Shown here: positions 11,263-23,179 of the stretch, in pieces
How the letters are laid out: each line of letters opens with the position of its first letter
Numbering within the stretch: position 1 is the first letter of the stretch
NCBI GenBank assembly: GCA_027625915.1
Contig: JANTQA010000008.1
Location: forward strand, 12,463,001-12,527,000
Length of the DNA stretch: 64,000 nt
Source of the DNA: Anaeramoeba flamelloides
Lineage: Eukaryota; Metamonada; Anaeramoebidae
Reading direction: 5' to 3'
The notes under the pieces: generated by a model
What the model was told of the DNA's origin: nothing
Seen by the model: only the letters and a program-made list of their open reading frames with translations
Database searches by the model: none
Program-made: the position numbers and the translations under genes

Positions 11263-13967
11263 TTAAGAATGGCCTTTTATGCGAAAAAAAGATTTTTTTA
11301 TCCTTTCTGATAAAATATAACATTTTTATTAAAATTAATTAAAATTAGGATTATATTTGAGTTTATTTTTTTGAAAGTTTCTCTTTTATACGGTTGAAGT
11401 TGATATATCAACCTACCGTATTGTAATCAACACATAACACAGAATCAACCATTTTTACTATTTTAATATGAAAATTATGAAAATTGCTATACAAGGAAAA
11501 AATAAATTCTGAAAATGAAAGTTAGCCAAAACAACATATTGGATTTCAGTTAAACATCTTTTATAAATTATTTTTATAAAGTTATAATAATTTTATCTAA
11601 TCAAAAAAAGATAGCTATTAAACTCATAAAGATACTGAATACCCCCCTTTTCAAAATTACGGAACTTTTAAAACAAACATCTATTTTTTTTTCTGAAATT
11701 ATTTGCAATTAATGGACTTTTGAATGAACATTAAGAAAGAAAAAAAGAAAAAATGTTAAAATAATTTGTATAAAAAACAAGGAATGTATATATATATATA
11801 TATAAACCCAATCATGTAAAAAAAAAAATCATGTAAATAATCCAAAAACAGAAAAAAAAACATTTTATCTATTTAATTTAGAGATATCTTTTGAAATAAA
11901 TATTTCATTTTATTTTGAAATTGAAAAATATGATTATTTATCGATTATTGAAAAAATAGATAAACTTAATATCACCATTACATCAAATAAAAATACCAAT
12001 AGAAATACATATAATTTCTCCACTTTCGTTTTCACTATTTCAGTAATATTGTAATAATACATTTTTTACCAAGTAACTTTCGGATTTTCAATAAAAAAAA
12101 AAACTGTAAAACAATTATGTTTCAAAGAAAAAAAAAAATGAAAAAAAAAAAAAAACAAAAACAAAAAAAGCAAAAATGTGAAAAAAAGAATTTGATTTTT
12201 GAAATTTTCTAAATAAATTTATATATACATATATATATTCAAAATATTTAAAAAAATTATAATTCATCCCACTTTAACTTGGTAAAGTTGAATGAAAAAT
12301 AGTTTAAAAATTCTTTAGGAAACTTTGAATTGATCAAATTAGCAATTATTATAGATTAAATATTATTTTTTGTTTATTTTTGAAATTAATTTTGAAGATG
12401 TATGGTTTCTTTGATAAGTAAATTTACCTACATATTAAAATTGGATGTATTTAGATTTATAAATAATATTTCAATTCAAATATTTAATAATTACTCAATA
12501 TTTTTATTTCAAGATGTTGTATTTTTTTTGAATTTGCTATTAAAATTACTAAAAAAATTTTTTTTTTAGTTGACTAGTTGCTTAAATATTTTTTTTCATT
12601 TTTGATGGAATTATAATTTTAAGGGTAGAATAATTTTGGTGAAGAATACTTTTTTTAAAAAAAAAATGAAAATATATTTTAGAGACTGTTTTTTTTTGAG
12701 AACAAACACCAATTAAAAACACTCAACATATTACAGATGATATATCTATAAAACAACAATGAAAAAAAAAGTTCATATATCGAAAAAAAAAAAAAAAAAA
12801 CCCCATTTTCAATTTGAATCATTGTGAATAATATTTCCAAATACAATTGTGACAGTTTTATAGCGTAACACTTTAGAGCTATTTGAAACCTTCAAGTGAT
12901 TTTTTTGATATTTTCTTGATAATTTTTTTTCATGGTTTTTTTTTTCTATTTCTTTTTTTTTTTTTTTTTGATCCTTTCAAATTTTGAAATTAATTATTTT
13001 TCTTTTATATTTTTAAACCAATTTTGTTGAAAAAAAAAAAACAGAATTTTCGAAAATACAAAGAAAAATTATAAAAAATTGATTAATGTGATTCATTTTA
13101 AAGTGAATATAATTATTAGTAAAAAATTATTACATAACCTTTTTTCAGTGAAAGTTTAGTAAGAAAAAATTCTATATTGCTCATTTCAAAAATTGTAAAT
13201 CACTTTTTTTAGTTTTAATGTTATTTTCTTTACAAAGTTTTTTAAAATATCAGGGTTTTGGATTTTTTGAAAAATTTAAAAGTGAATTATTAATACAATT
13301 TAATTATTAGTTGATCTTAGATACAGCAGAATATCTATAAGATTTTATTTTATTATTTCAGATTAGTCACAATTTTTGAAATAGAGTTAAGATTGATTTT
13401 TTGAGAAAAACCAAATTCAATCATCATGAATAAATTAAATACAAAATCAATATCCCATTTAAATTTTTGAATATTTCAAATTAGATAAAAAATTTAAGAG
13501 ATTGAATCAAATTGTTGAATTACCAATGAGAAATTAAATTATTCAAACATTTCTAAATATTGATGTAAGATAAATTCCTCAATAATAATAAAAAAAAATA
13601 AAAAAAAATATGAAATACAAATAAATAAAAACTAACATAATACTAATAAGCTGTTTAATATTGTAGATACAAAAAAAAAAAAAACAACAACGATAATAAT
13701 AAAAAATATCAGTTGTAAAATTAAATAAATTAAAATAAATATATTAGAAATTTAATTACACTTTTTTTAATGATAAAGTAGTTTTAAAAAACTGTGGCAA
13801 TTTTTATTTTTTTTTTATTTTAAAACACTAAAAGTTGTTCTATTAAAAGTTTATCAAACGATTTGATATATGAATTTTGGAAACAATATTATCACATTTT
13901 TTTAAAAATGACTCTATTTGAATTTAATAATTTAAATTATAATATTTATTATAATAAACATATTCGT
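11263..13967. other. Intergenic DNA with one element relic
   Basis: No gene is seen. A (TA)n tract lies near 11787-11804, and several long A or T runs are present. The segment at about 12040-12304 resembles the right part of the CAGTCAAAGGGG element family and is listed separately. The right end is the 3' flank of the FYVE-armadillo gene. Confidence 0.5.
12040..12304. mobile_element. Relic of CAGTCAAAGGGGCCC element family (right part)
   Basis: The stretch from TAATAATACATTTTTTACC to GAATGAAAAATAGTT at 12304 follows, in order, the last 260 bp or so of the copy at 60188-60889. Shared blocks include TTTTTACCAAGT, a run of A-rich sequence then AAAATGTG, and the end motif TGAAAAATAGTTTA. The GGGGCCC core is not conserved here. 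I could not place the left end, so only a partial relic is claimed. Confidence 0.5.
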
Positions 13968-16097
13968 TTATTTTTTATTATTCAAATGGTCATTATTCTT
14001 ATTTAAAATGTTTTTATAACCTTTCTGTTTCTCAATCTCATTCAATTCAATCTTCTCCTTATTGTTGGAAAAATCATTTTCTTTTGACCAATTTGGATCT
14101 AACATTACTTTTTCAAGTTGTTTCCTTTCTCTTTCTAGTCTCTCTTTCTCTCTTTTTGACCATCTTTCAACAAGCGGCTTTTTCGCCATTTTAGCAAGGG
14201 TTGACAATTGTTTGTCTTTATATTTGGAAAGCAAATCAAAAATTGTTAAGCAGTCGCAGTCAAGCAAATGGTCTATAAGGTGCGGAAGGCGAACAAAATT
14301 GGCCAGGGTCTTTAAGGTTTTGATTTGTACCTTGATGGGCAGCTTTGTCGTAAATATTGAAAGCAATCTGGGTATTATTGGCTGCCCTTGGATTAACCGG
14401 GTTTCATCTGGATATTTAGCGATGTTTGAAATAAAGGAAATTACCTTAGAAACGACTTTTGGGGATTTCGATAATTTAATTAACATCACTACGGGCAGGA
14501 TACCATAGGCAAATAAGGAATCAAAATTTGAAACATCCTCAGATAAAATTGAAAGAATTTTGACAACAAAATATTTTAAAACATCACTGGAATTTGGATT
14601 AAATGGTGTTACTAACTTCATTAAAGTTGGCACGCCGCCTTGATCTATTAATGATCTTTGCATTTTCTCTCTTTGCCTGCCGTTTCCCTTTGAAATTAAG
14701 CAAGTTAAACAGCCAGAAACTAAAACTAAAACAATGCGATCGACCGTTGAACTCGATAATATTTGTAACAAAATGGAAATTTCTTTTGTTGTGAAATGAT
14801 TATCTGCAGATCCTAACAATTTGAAATTACCTTTCGTTTGCTTCTTTTGAGATCCATACCCATACCGATACCGATACCGATACCGATACCGAGATCTGGA
14901 TTTCTTATTAACATTTATTTGCTGCATCGAATTGGTACCGTTGTGGTTGCTATTAGTTTTGTTATGATCCTTCTCTTTCTCATTAATATTAACATTAACA
15001 TTATTTATGTACGTGCTGTTATTCTTATTACTATTGCTGTTAATTGGGCTGATTAACAAAAAATTTGATTTCTCTTGGGGTTGGTTATTTTGATTCTTTT
15101 CTTTGCTAGTTATTAAGATTTTATTCTCGGAGGTTTGGCTATTGTTTCTTTGAATTTGCTTGCTAAAAAGGATTTTTGAATGAGAAAGAAAATTAAATAA
15201 AAACCTAGCTGCTGTCTTTGATACATACAATTGTTTCGAGTTTTTGATAAACTCGGGTATTAGTAATAGTCTGGGTAAAAGGTTTGATTCTTTTAAGGCC
15301 TTTTCATGATTATTGGACGAGTTGTTAATGATGTTGCTCAAGATTTCAAACGCTATTGGCTGTTCAGCATGCCTTTTCGCAGTTGCTACAGAAAATAGTA
15401 AGACAAATAACGACGGGTTCGACAAAGATGTTTTTTTTAATCTTGAGAATTTTAATAGCACATCGAACGTTAATTTGCTCACTTGCTGATCCGGGTTGGT
15501 CAATTGAGAGATAAAAAATTGTAATGAATATTTGCGCTGCAATTTGGTATCGTACGTGTTTCTTGTGCAAATGCTATTCCTAATACAAAACTGAACTAGC
15601 CCATCCAAGGTGTTTTGGGTGATGCTTGGTACTAAAAAGGAAAAACATGCATTACAAACACGCTGGCTTTGTGTGGTCTCAGAATTCGAAAATAAAAAGG
15701 TATTGTTCGAACAATTTGAACAATATAGGATCCCACAGTAGCTTTATGTTTTGAGAAGTTTTTTTGTGTTTTTGGTGTGTGGGTTTTTGTACAAATAGAA
15801 TTTTTGTTTTTTTTTTTTATTGAGTACTCATAAAGAAGAAATTTTTTTTATTCGAAAATTTAAAGAAAGAAAATAAAGAATCAGTTTTTTGGATTTCACA
15901 TACCGGCAATGGTGTCTTCGACGTCGAGTAGTAAATTGGTAATAACACATTACACAATGCGTATATGACGAATCAGAAAGCCAGTTTGTTTTTTCGACTA
16001 GTTTTGGTAATGGCGGTAAGCACGAATAAGACGCAAATTGGGAGTTACCTGAAAAATCTACATCATCGATATGTCTATCAAACTCACAATTTGACAT
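13968..16097 (-). CDS. FYVE zinc-finger protein with armadillo-like repeats
   Basis: This probable PI3P-binding endosomal adaptor has 655 residues from two exons, 15904-16097 and 13968-15741, split by a 162-bp GTATGT...AAAG intron inside the zinc finger. The FYVE domain (about 39-101) has the WLSD motif, the basic RRRRHHCR patch, four CxxC pairs and the closing RVC, so all zinc ligands and PI3P contacts are present. From about residue 110 to 600, helical Leu/Ile-rich repeats resemble armadillo repeats (for example LTNPDQQVSKLTFDVLLKFS and GGVPTLMKLVTPF). A low-complexity linker contains an (Arg-Tyr)n tract at about 347-362. The C-terminus is Lys/Asn/Glu-rich. The FYVE call is firm. The ARM call rests on pattern, and I know no named orthologue. 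Confidence 0.88.
14856..14892. repeat. In-frame hexanucleotide repeat (ATACCG)n
   Basis: About six units of ATACCG/ATACCC on the plus strand encode alternating Arg-Tyr then Gly-Tyr in the FYVE-armadillo protein on the minus strand. The 6-bp unit keeps the reading frame when copy number changes. Confidence 0.9.
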
Positions 16098-19000
16098 CCG
16101 AGAGAAAAAAATGATTCTTTCATGGAATTTTTATGGTTCAGCTTTGGGGAAATCAAACTCTTAGAAAAGTGCTTGATATAAGTGTTCTTAAATTGATTTT
16201 AGTTCTCTCTAAATTCTCGATTGGAGTAATAATTGATTTTTTGTTGATTCGATTTGTTTTATTTGGTTTTTTTTCTGAATCTTATTTCTATTTAATACCA
16301 AACGATTTGTAGAGTTATTAAAAAGATAAGGTTAACAGCCATTTAAAAGAGACTATTTATTGTTCTTTTCAAACACCCTTTTTATTGAAATCTTAATCTA
16401 CAGTGATCAAAATAAAGCATACAGAACGACTATAATCCGTGTTTCAAAATATTATCCGTGCTTTTTTTTATTCTTGTACCAATGCAACATCCAATCTACT
16501 ACCAAGTAGTATACCTAAATTCAAATCAATTTTGAAAGTAAAGGTCTGGTTATTTTCAGTGAAATTTAAATTATTCATGCAAATAGTTGAAAAATTTCCA
16601 TAATATTCTCAATTTTTTTGTTTTTTTTATGATTAAAATTTTCTTACAAATTAACTCTATTTTTTGAGATAAATTTTGCAATTTGATCCTTCATTTTTAG
16701 AATTTCTTTTTAAATAATAGAACTTTAAGAAACCATTACCATGTTTTTTAGGGTTTATTATTGGTTTCTTTGATTAGTTAATGTATTGGTCAACTATAAC
16801 AAAAAAACACGCTTTTTATTTTGAAACATGCATTATATTTTTTTGCACTGGTTATTTTGACTACAGTATTTAAAATTTGCTTGGATTTTAAATTTTAACT
16901 AGATAAATTATTGATACAATCATACCAACCACACCTTGAAAATTCTGAAGACATAGAAATCTGTTGGATTTGATAAAATTGTGTAATTTGAAATATAAAT
17001 TTGATTTCTCTCATAAGATAATAATTTCAATTTCTTTTGGCTCATTTAGAGAAATTTTTTTTTTAAATAAAGAAGATAAAAAGTGAATTTTAAAAGAATT
17101 GGAAATCACAGAAATCCTGAAAACTTTTATTTATTTTGAGAATTTCGCTGTAAAATTGTTAAAGCCTATGATTTTTACATTATTAATATTGAATAACAGT
17201 ACTAATATACAGTATTTTATCACTTTTTTTGAAAATTTGAGATTTAGCCAATAATTTCAAGAGAAAAACCCGAAGATTATTAGTTAGCATTACTTTATCA
17301 CGTTAATTGTATTTTCAATATACTTTTATTATTTGAAAATACTATTTAAAATTTAAACTCTTCAGTTAATCAATTGATTTTTCGAGAAATATTTGATTTT
17401 ACGCTTTTATTTCTGAAAGGGAATTTAAGTCTACGGCCAACTTGAGTGAATTTTACACTTCTTGAATAATAAAAAAAAAATAATTGATTTTTTTCAAGAA
17501 TCTATATTTATAAAAGATAAATATTCTTTTAAAAAAATATTGGAGAAAGATAATTTTCATTTTTGAATTCTAAATATTGATAACCCAACCTTTAAATCTG
17601 TCTCAAAATACCAATTTATTTTGTAATTTTTATAAAATAATCAAATTATCTTGGAATAAATCTAAACCCATTTCAAAAATCGTAACTTACATGAAATAAT
17701 AAACTAATGTATATACTTTAATAATTCAAGAAAAATATATTATATCTGATTTATAATTCACTTGTAAAATATTTCTAAACATATAAAAACATATTTTTTT
17801 AAAAATTATAAAAAATAATACCAAAAAATAAAAAATAGACAATTACAATTTCTTAAATGAGCATTAGGATTGTTCATTATTGAACTTTACCTGAAAAAAA
17901 ATTAACAAGAATATTTTTTTCTAATATTTTTATTCATTTTAAAAAACATTATATTACCTCAATTTCCTGTAGGTTTTTTTGTATTTTTGAAGATCATTTT
18001 TTTTTCTTGAACTTTTCTAAAATAAAAAAAGATCTCTGAATAAAAAACGGAAAATTTATCAAAAAAAAAAGTACCAAAAAAAAAAAAAAGAAAATGAAAT
18101 TAAAAATAAAAAGAATAGAAATAAGAAAAAAAGAAAAGAATGGAAAAAGAAAAGAAAAAGAAAATTTTTTCAAAATAAAGAAAAAGAAAAAGTAAAAGTC
18201 AAAGTAACAGTAAAAAACATGATACTAAAGTCAAAAAATGATTCTGGTCCTGAAAATTGAAATCATATTTTTGATAAGAATATGTGAAAAAAACAACAGG
18301 GAACCATTCCCAATAACATTATAAAACGATCCTCCAATTTTGAAAAAAGTTTATATTTAGAGATGCTTTTAAAAATTATATATATCCACTTTTACTTCTT
18401 TATATTGATTGTTCGGCCTATAAATTTGTCTCGGAACTGTAGATTTTTTTCTGAAATTATTTCTTTATTTACTAATATAATGCTCTGACTAAATTGATGA
18501 TATCAACTTGCAAAACGATTTAATTAATTGGTTTTCCAAGACATAATATAAAAGAAACACTAATATTATTTAATATCAAATCTCAAAATAATCTAATTTT
18601 TGGCTTCTTCAAGATATACACAGTTAAATTAAGATAATATTTATTTTTTCCTTTTACAAATTTAATTACGAATTAAAAATTTTTTCCCTATAAATGTCTC
18701 TAAAAATAATTTTGTAAAAATAAAAATCCTATTTTGATGAATATAAACTTTTTTTCATTAAAAAAATGTCCGGTTCGATTGAATAAATATGATAATTTCT
18801 AGGGTTTTTATCCAATATTCTTTTGAAAAAAAAATAAAAAATTTAATTATTTGATCAAATTATTTTTCTATTTTTATCAAATATTGATTTTTTTTTGTTG
18901 CTTTTTGCTTTATCTTGAATCCATATTTTTTTTCTTATATAAGCCATTTCAGACTAAAAAAAACCAATTCGAATTCTAAATTAACTTTTAGAAAAGTGAG

Positions 19001-20291
19001 TTGATATAAATTCTTTTTATAACAAAGATATTTACAATTCAAAAAAAACATTTTGTAATCTATTTTATTTTTCCAATGAAATTGATTAATTTTGGATGGT
19101 CATAATAAAAGATTCCCAAAAAAATTTATATATATTATTTTTATTATAATAATTTATGGTTTGCCAATGTATTTCTTAGGTAAATATTTATTCTAATTTA
19201 AAGTTTATTTTTTCTCTTATTTCTAAAAAATTCTATGTTAGGTTGAATCTTTCAAAAAAAATTGAATTTGTGGTTTTTGGATGGGCAAATTTTAATAAAA
19301 TCGAGTACATTTTACTAAAAAATATTTTGGATAAAATTTTTATTTAAATAGTTTTTTTATAATTGACCAAACTTCTGTAAATTAAAATTCAATTTTTTTT
19401 TATATGAATCTAAATCAAAAATAAATATATGGAGAAAAATATTTTATCATTTTTAAAAAATAATTTTAAAAAATAGCTCTTGTTTGCATCCATTTTAATT
19501 TAATGTATTCGAAGAACGAATTTAAGCATTATTCAAAACTCAAAATATAATTATATATGACAAAGAGTACTAAAAGTTTTATTTAGCAAAATAAATACTA
19601 ATACTGAAAAGATTTTTCTCGGTAGTGTACAACCAATATATTTTTTTAAAATATATTTTTTTTCACCAAATAAATCATATAAAGCAAAAGGTCTTTCATT
19701 TTTGTATAAAGTTTGAAATGATCTAAAAATACAAAATTGAAAAATATTGTTTTTTTTTTTTTTTTCGATTTTTCAAGGCTAAGATTCTTGAAATCAAATA
19801 AAAAAAAACAATATTAATAATAAAAAAAAAGGTTTGGTAAAAAATTACCAAATATATAATAAAAAAATATCAAGGAATTACATTATCTCCTCTACTATTT
19901 TGAAATTTTAAATTACAAATTCTTTTTATAATTCTTAAGTACAGAACTTATTCCACTTTTATTTTTTTGATTATTAAAGCCCTTAAATTTCCTTTCAAGG
20001 TGATTTATATTCCTTATTTGATATTTATGCTATCCCCGAAATTAAATTTAAATAAAAAATAGTTTATATTTAAAATTAAAGGCAATGTGATCACTATTCA
20101 AAGATTATAAAAGGTGTTTGTAAAAAAAAATTTAAATATTGGTTTTTTGGTAGCTGAACATTTCTTTTGTTTTGCAAGTCAAATAAATTAAATCTCAAGA
20201 TCAAAGTGATTGTTTAAAATGAAGTACATTGAATTAAAGCAGATAAATTTCTTAAAATCTATAGAAAAAAGAGCTTCTTTATTCCAATTTA
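16098..20291. other. 4.2-kb AT-rich intergenic region
   Basis: No gene is seen. The left edge is the 5' flank of the FYVE-armadillo gene. Part of it (about 16421-16860) is a dispersed repeat listed separately. A purine-only, A-rich stretch runs at about 18058-18230. Most of the remainder is very AT-rich with no ORF of interest. Confidence 0.5.
16421..16860. repeat. Dispersed repeat, copy 1 (pairs with 27705-28160)
   Basis: A direct-orientation match of roughly 400 bp to 27705-28160. Shared blocks include GTGTTTCAAAATAT versus ATGTTTCAAAATAT, AATCAATTTTGAAA, TTTTTTGAGATAAATTTT, AATTTGATCCTT and AATAGAACTTTAAGAAACCA. I estimate about three quarters identity by eye. I found no clear terminal repeats, so the class is unknown. 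Confidence 0.65.
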
Positions 20292-20750
20292 CTGTTGAGA
20301 GAAAAATGTTGGACAGAGAAAAATAATTGGACACCATTTTTAATTGGGAACCTTATTGAAAATGATTTTTAATTTCAATCGTTTGTGAAATAACTAAAGA
20401 AAATAACAATAATCTACTTATTAGAATAATGATTAATGTAATTCTACTTTTTCAAAACCTTATCTGTTATAATCTAAAGCAAGTTTAAAATTTACCATTT
20501 TCAGAATTAATAGTAAACTTTACTAAAACTTGGATTTTTGTGAAAATAGCAAGATCTACTTTAGTTATCAACCACTCAAATGAGTATTCTACACACACCA
20601 CAGATTAATGAACTTGTAACACATTTAAACCTGGATTTATATAAAAGTCACATAGTTATCAATAGGATTTGATTTGAAATTTTCAGTAATGTTCCCAATT
20701 GAAAATGCTGTCCAACCATTTTTCTGTGTCCAACATTTTTCTCTCAACAG
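20292..20750. mobile_element. PIF/Harbinger-like MITE, copy 1
   Basis: The element is 459 bp with ends CTGTTGAGAGAAAAATGTTG and the reverse complement at the right (closing CTCAACAG). It is flanked directly by TTA on both sides (20289-20291 and 20751-20753). Inside each end a second inverted block is shared (CAATTGGGAA on one side, TAATTGGGAA on the other). The full length matches 63418-63875 in opposite orientation. TWA 3-bp duplications are the usual mark of PIF/Harbinger elements. No transposase is present, so it is non-autonomous. Confidence 0.8.
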
Positions 20751-21369
20751 TTATCATTAAATCAATGTAAATTTATTACTTGAAGTCTTAATTCAAAAAA
20801 AAAAACAGGATTAGGTGAAATTCTTTTCCTCTATCCTTTTGTTCGGAAAATAGTTGTTCAAGACAGCGGATTATATATTGGGAGAACTAAGAATCCAAAA
20901 TGAATAGCATTTTGAAAAAAGAGACTCAGAGAAAAACTGTTTCACATTTATTAGACTAACAACACTTAAAAAAACAAAAACCAGTTACAGAAATCAATAA
21001 AACAAAAACTTCAAATGTAAATAAAAGGTTCTAGGGAAAACCAATCTTGAGAAATGATTTTTTTTGTTTTCAAAGAATCTTGCAAGCTTAAAGATCTTAA
21101 TTAACAATATTTTTCATTGACGAGTTTGACTGTTTGGAAAGAAAGGATCTTTTAAAGTATTTGAAGTGATCACTCACAAAAAGTTGAGGAAAACAAATAA
21201 AAATTAAATGAAAAAAACTTTTATTTGAAAAGAAAGAGCAAAAATAAAAAAAAATTATTGTTCTACAGGAGTTTTGAACTTGCTTTTGAAACAATCTGTT
21301 TTGGTTTTGATCGTTGAATTCAAATTGAGATGCAATTCTCTGTTTGAAAGAATAAAACAGAAAGGAATT
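20751..21369. other. 3' flank of the parvulin gene
   Basis: No separate gene is seen. The stretch lies downstream of the minus-strand parvulin gene, whose stop is at 21370-21372. Short ORFs here overlap AT-rich sequence and were not kept. Confidence 0.5.
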
Positions 21370-21801
21370 TTATTTTTTTGCTTCGACATAACAAACATGC
21401 CAACCAAAAGGTGTCTTAAAAGGCTGAGACACTGTCCGGAGAGGCAATGAGAAGGCAACTTCGGCAAATTTTGCGTTGAGGCTTTGTCTTGTTTGGAACC
21501 CAAGGTTGCCTCCTTGCTTTGCCTTGTCTTCGGAATATGCTCTTGCAACTTCTGAAAAGGTTTTTCCTTGGTTGAGCTTTTCAACAGCTTCCAGTAATTT
21601 GCTTTGTTTTTGACAAAGAATGTGCGACACTTTGACAGAAAATGCGTTTTTTGTTTTTTTTTTGGTCTGTTCATTTGATGTCTGTTGCCCTTTGCCCTTG
21701 CCCTTGCCCTTGCCCTTGCCCTTGCCCTTTACATTTTTCCCTCTTTTTTGGTTGCTTTGTTGTGCTTTTTTTCCTTTTTTTCCTTTTTTTTTAGGTGGCA
21801 T
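21370..21801 (-). CDS. PIN4: Parvulin-type peptidyl-prolyl isomerase, PIN4/Par14-like
   Basis: This single-exon gene encodes 143 residues, close to the 131 of human Par14. It should catalyse cis-trans isomerisation at proline bonds; family members act in ribosome biogenesis and chromatin. The N-terminal tail starts MPPKKKGKKGKK, as in PIN4, and contains a (Lys-Gly)7 run at about 25-38. The rotamase domain covers about 54-143 with SVKVSHILC (His60), YSEDKAKQGGNLG, and PFGWHVCYVEAKK (His135), the two conserved histidines of the active site. The basic phosphate-binding loop of Pin1 is absent, as in Par14. The ATG at 21799-21801 is the only sensible start. Assignment to PIN4 rather than another parvulin rests on the tail and the missing WW domain. 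Confidence 0.93.
   Translation of the reverse strand: MPPKKKGKKGKKAQQSNQKRGKNVKGKGKGKGKGKGKGQQTSNEQTKKKTKNAFSVKVSHILCQKQSKLLEAVEKLNQGKTFSEVARAYSEDKAKQGGNLGFQTRQSLNAKFAEVAFSLPLRTVSQPFKTPFGWHVCYVEAKK
21688..21730. repeat. In-frame hexanucleotide repeat (TTGCCC)n
   Basis: About seven copies of TTGCCC on the plus strand encode Lys-Gly repeats in the N-terminal tail of the parvulin on the minus strand. The repeat is GC-richer than its surroundings. Confidence 0.9.
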
Positions 21802-22034
21802 TTTTTCCTTTTAAGATTAATTTCAAAACGGTCTTTGTGAAATTTAACAAAAAAATGAAAATCTCTTTATATATTTTCATATCAGAATATAACCCTTAGA
21901 TCTTTATAATTGTTTTTGATTGTTGAAACAAACAATAATTAATGATTTTTAAACCAAATAGTAAATTTCCAATCATAGACAATTTATTAGGATTGAAACT
22001 CTAATTATTTATTTTCTGGCTTTGTCGAATTTAA

Positions 22035-22575
22035 GGACTATAATCCCCAAAACGGGAAATAAGAATATCTTGAGACAGGTGTAAGTTCGTGCCATGTTGG
22101 TTCTTAACTGATTGATCCTCTAATCGGTAATAAATTTCTTGGGGTTTAAAGTTTGAAATGTTTAAAATTTATTTGTTTTTTTTTTATAATATCTTAATTT
22201 AAGATTCTAAGAACAATAAGATGGGAGGTGTTTTATAATAAATTATGATTTTTTAGGATGTTAATCGTAAAATTTTGGCCCTATGATCAATGACCTCAGT
22301 AAAACAAAATTTTTTTTTTCAATACTCCAAAGAAAATCCGTAACTCAGATTTTTAATTGACAACCCAAAAAAAATTTTTTTATTAAATACTCAACGGTCT
22401 ATTAGTCTTATACCCTCACATTCAGATTTTGTAAAAAAAAAAAAAGAAATTATCTTTTTTTAACAACTATTAAAATTAATATAAAGTTGAAGATATATCG
22501 ATAAAGAACCAAAATAAAAAGCTACCACATCTAAATATAAGTAAATCTCCCCCCCTGTTTCAAGGATTGTAAATC
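22035..22575. mobile_element. TTAA-flanked TIR element with ATAATCC ends, copy 1
   Basis: The element is 541 bp between TTAA at 22031-22034 and TTAA at 22576-22579. The left end reads GGACTATAATCC, and the right end, reverse complemented, reads GATTTACAATCC. Long subterminal inverted arms include GGTTCTTAACTGATTGATC on the left and a related TTGGTTCTTTATCGATATATC on the right. It aligns along its length with 62630-63183, which is better preserved. It is non-coding and probably moved by a TTAA-specific transposase. Confidence 0.65.
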
Positions 22576-23000
22576 TTAAGAATTATTATCTTTTAAATGA
22601 AAAAAAAAATAATGTTTATTTCTTGAATTAATAATTTAGATTTATGTTCTAAAATTGTCAAGTATCAAAAGATCAAAAAAATATTTTATTCAAAAAAAAA
22701 AAATGAAAAAATCTGTAAAAATTATTAAAAATGGATTTTACTATTAAAATTTTTGAGTTTTTTTCATTTTATGATATGTTAAAAATAAAAAAAAGTGTAT
22801 ATTTCTTTCCTTTATCATTTCAATTCCAAAATAAATATACTAATATACTTTTAAAAAATCAAAAATTACTAAAAATGTTATTTTATTTCAACATAGTAAA
22901 AATATTAAAAATATGATTCCAATCCATCTTAAATATGTTAATACTTTTAAATTGTTCTGATAAAGAGTGTGGTGTATTGTTGATTTATCTAAAAATGTAT

Positions 23001-23019
23001 TTATATATATATATTTATA

Positions 23020-23055
<36 letters not shown>

Positions 23056-23138
23056 ATGTATGAAGATTTTGTTGATGTCATGAAATGCGTTGGCGCACGC
23101 GTGAGCGACGCCTAAAATTCGTTTCCCTGGGATATATA

Positions 23139-23173
<35 letters not shown>
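23001..23173. repeat. Two (TA)n tracts around a GC-rich patch
   Basis: (TA)-rich tracts at 23001-23052 and 23139-23173 bracket about 85 bp of unique sequence. Its core at 23087-23112 is about 77 percent G+C, contains the 8-bp palindrome CACGCGTG, and can pair GGCG with CGCC. Nothing identifies it as a known RNA. Confidence 0.8.
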
Positions 23174-23179
<6 letters not shown>

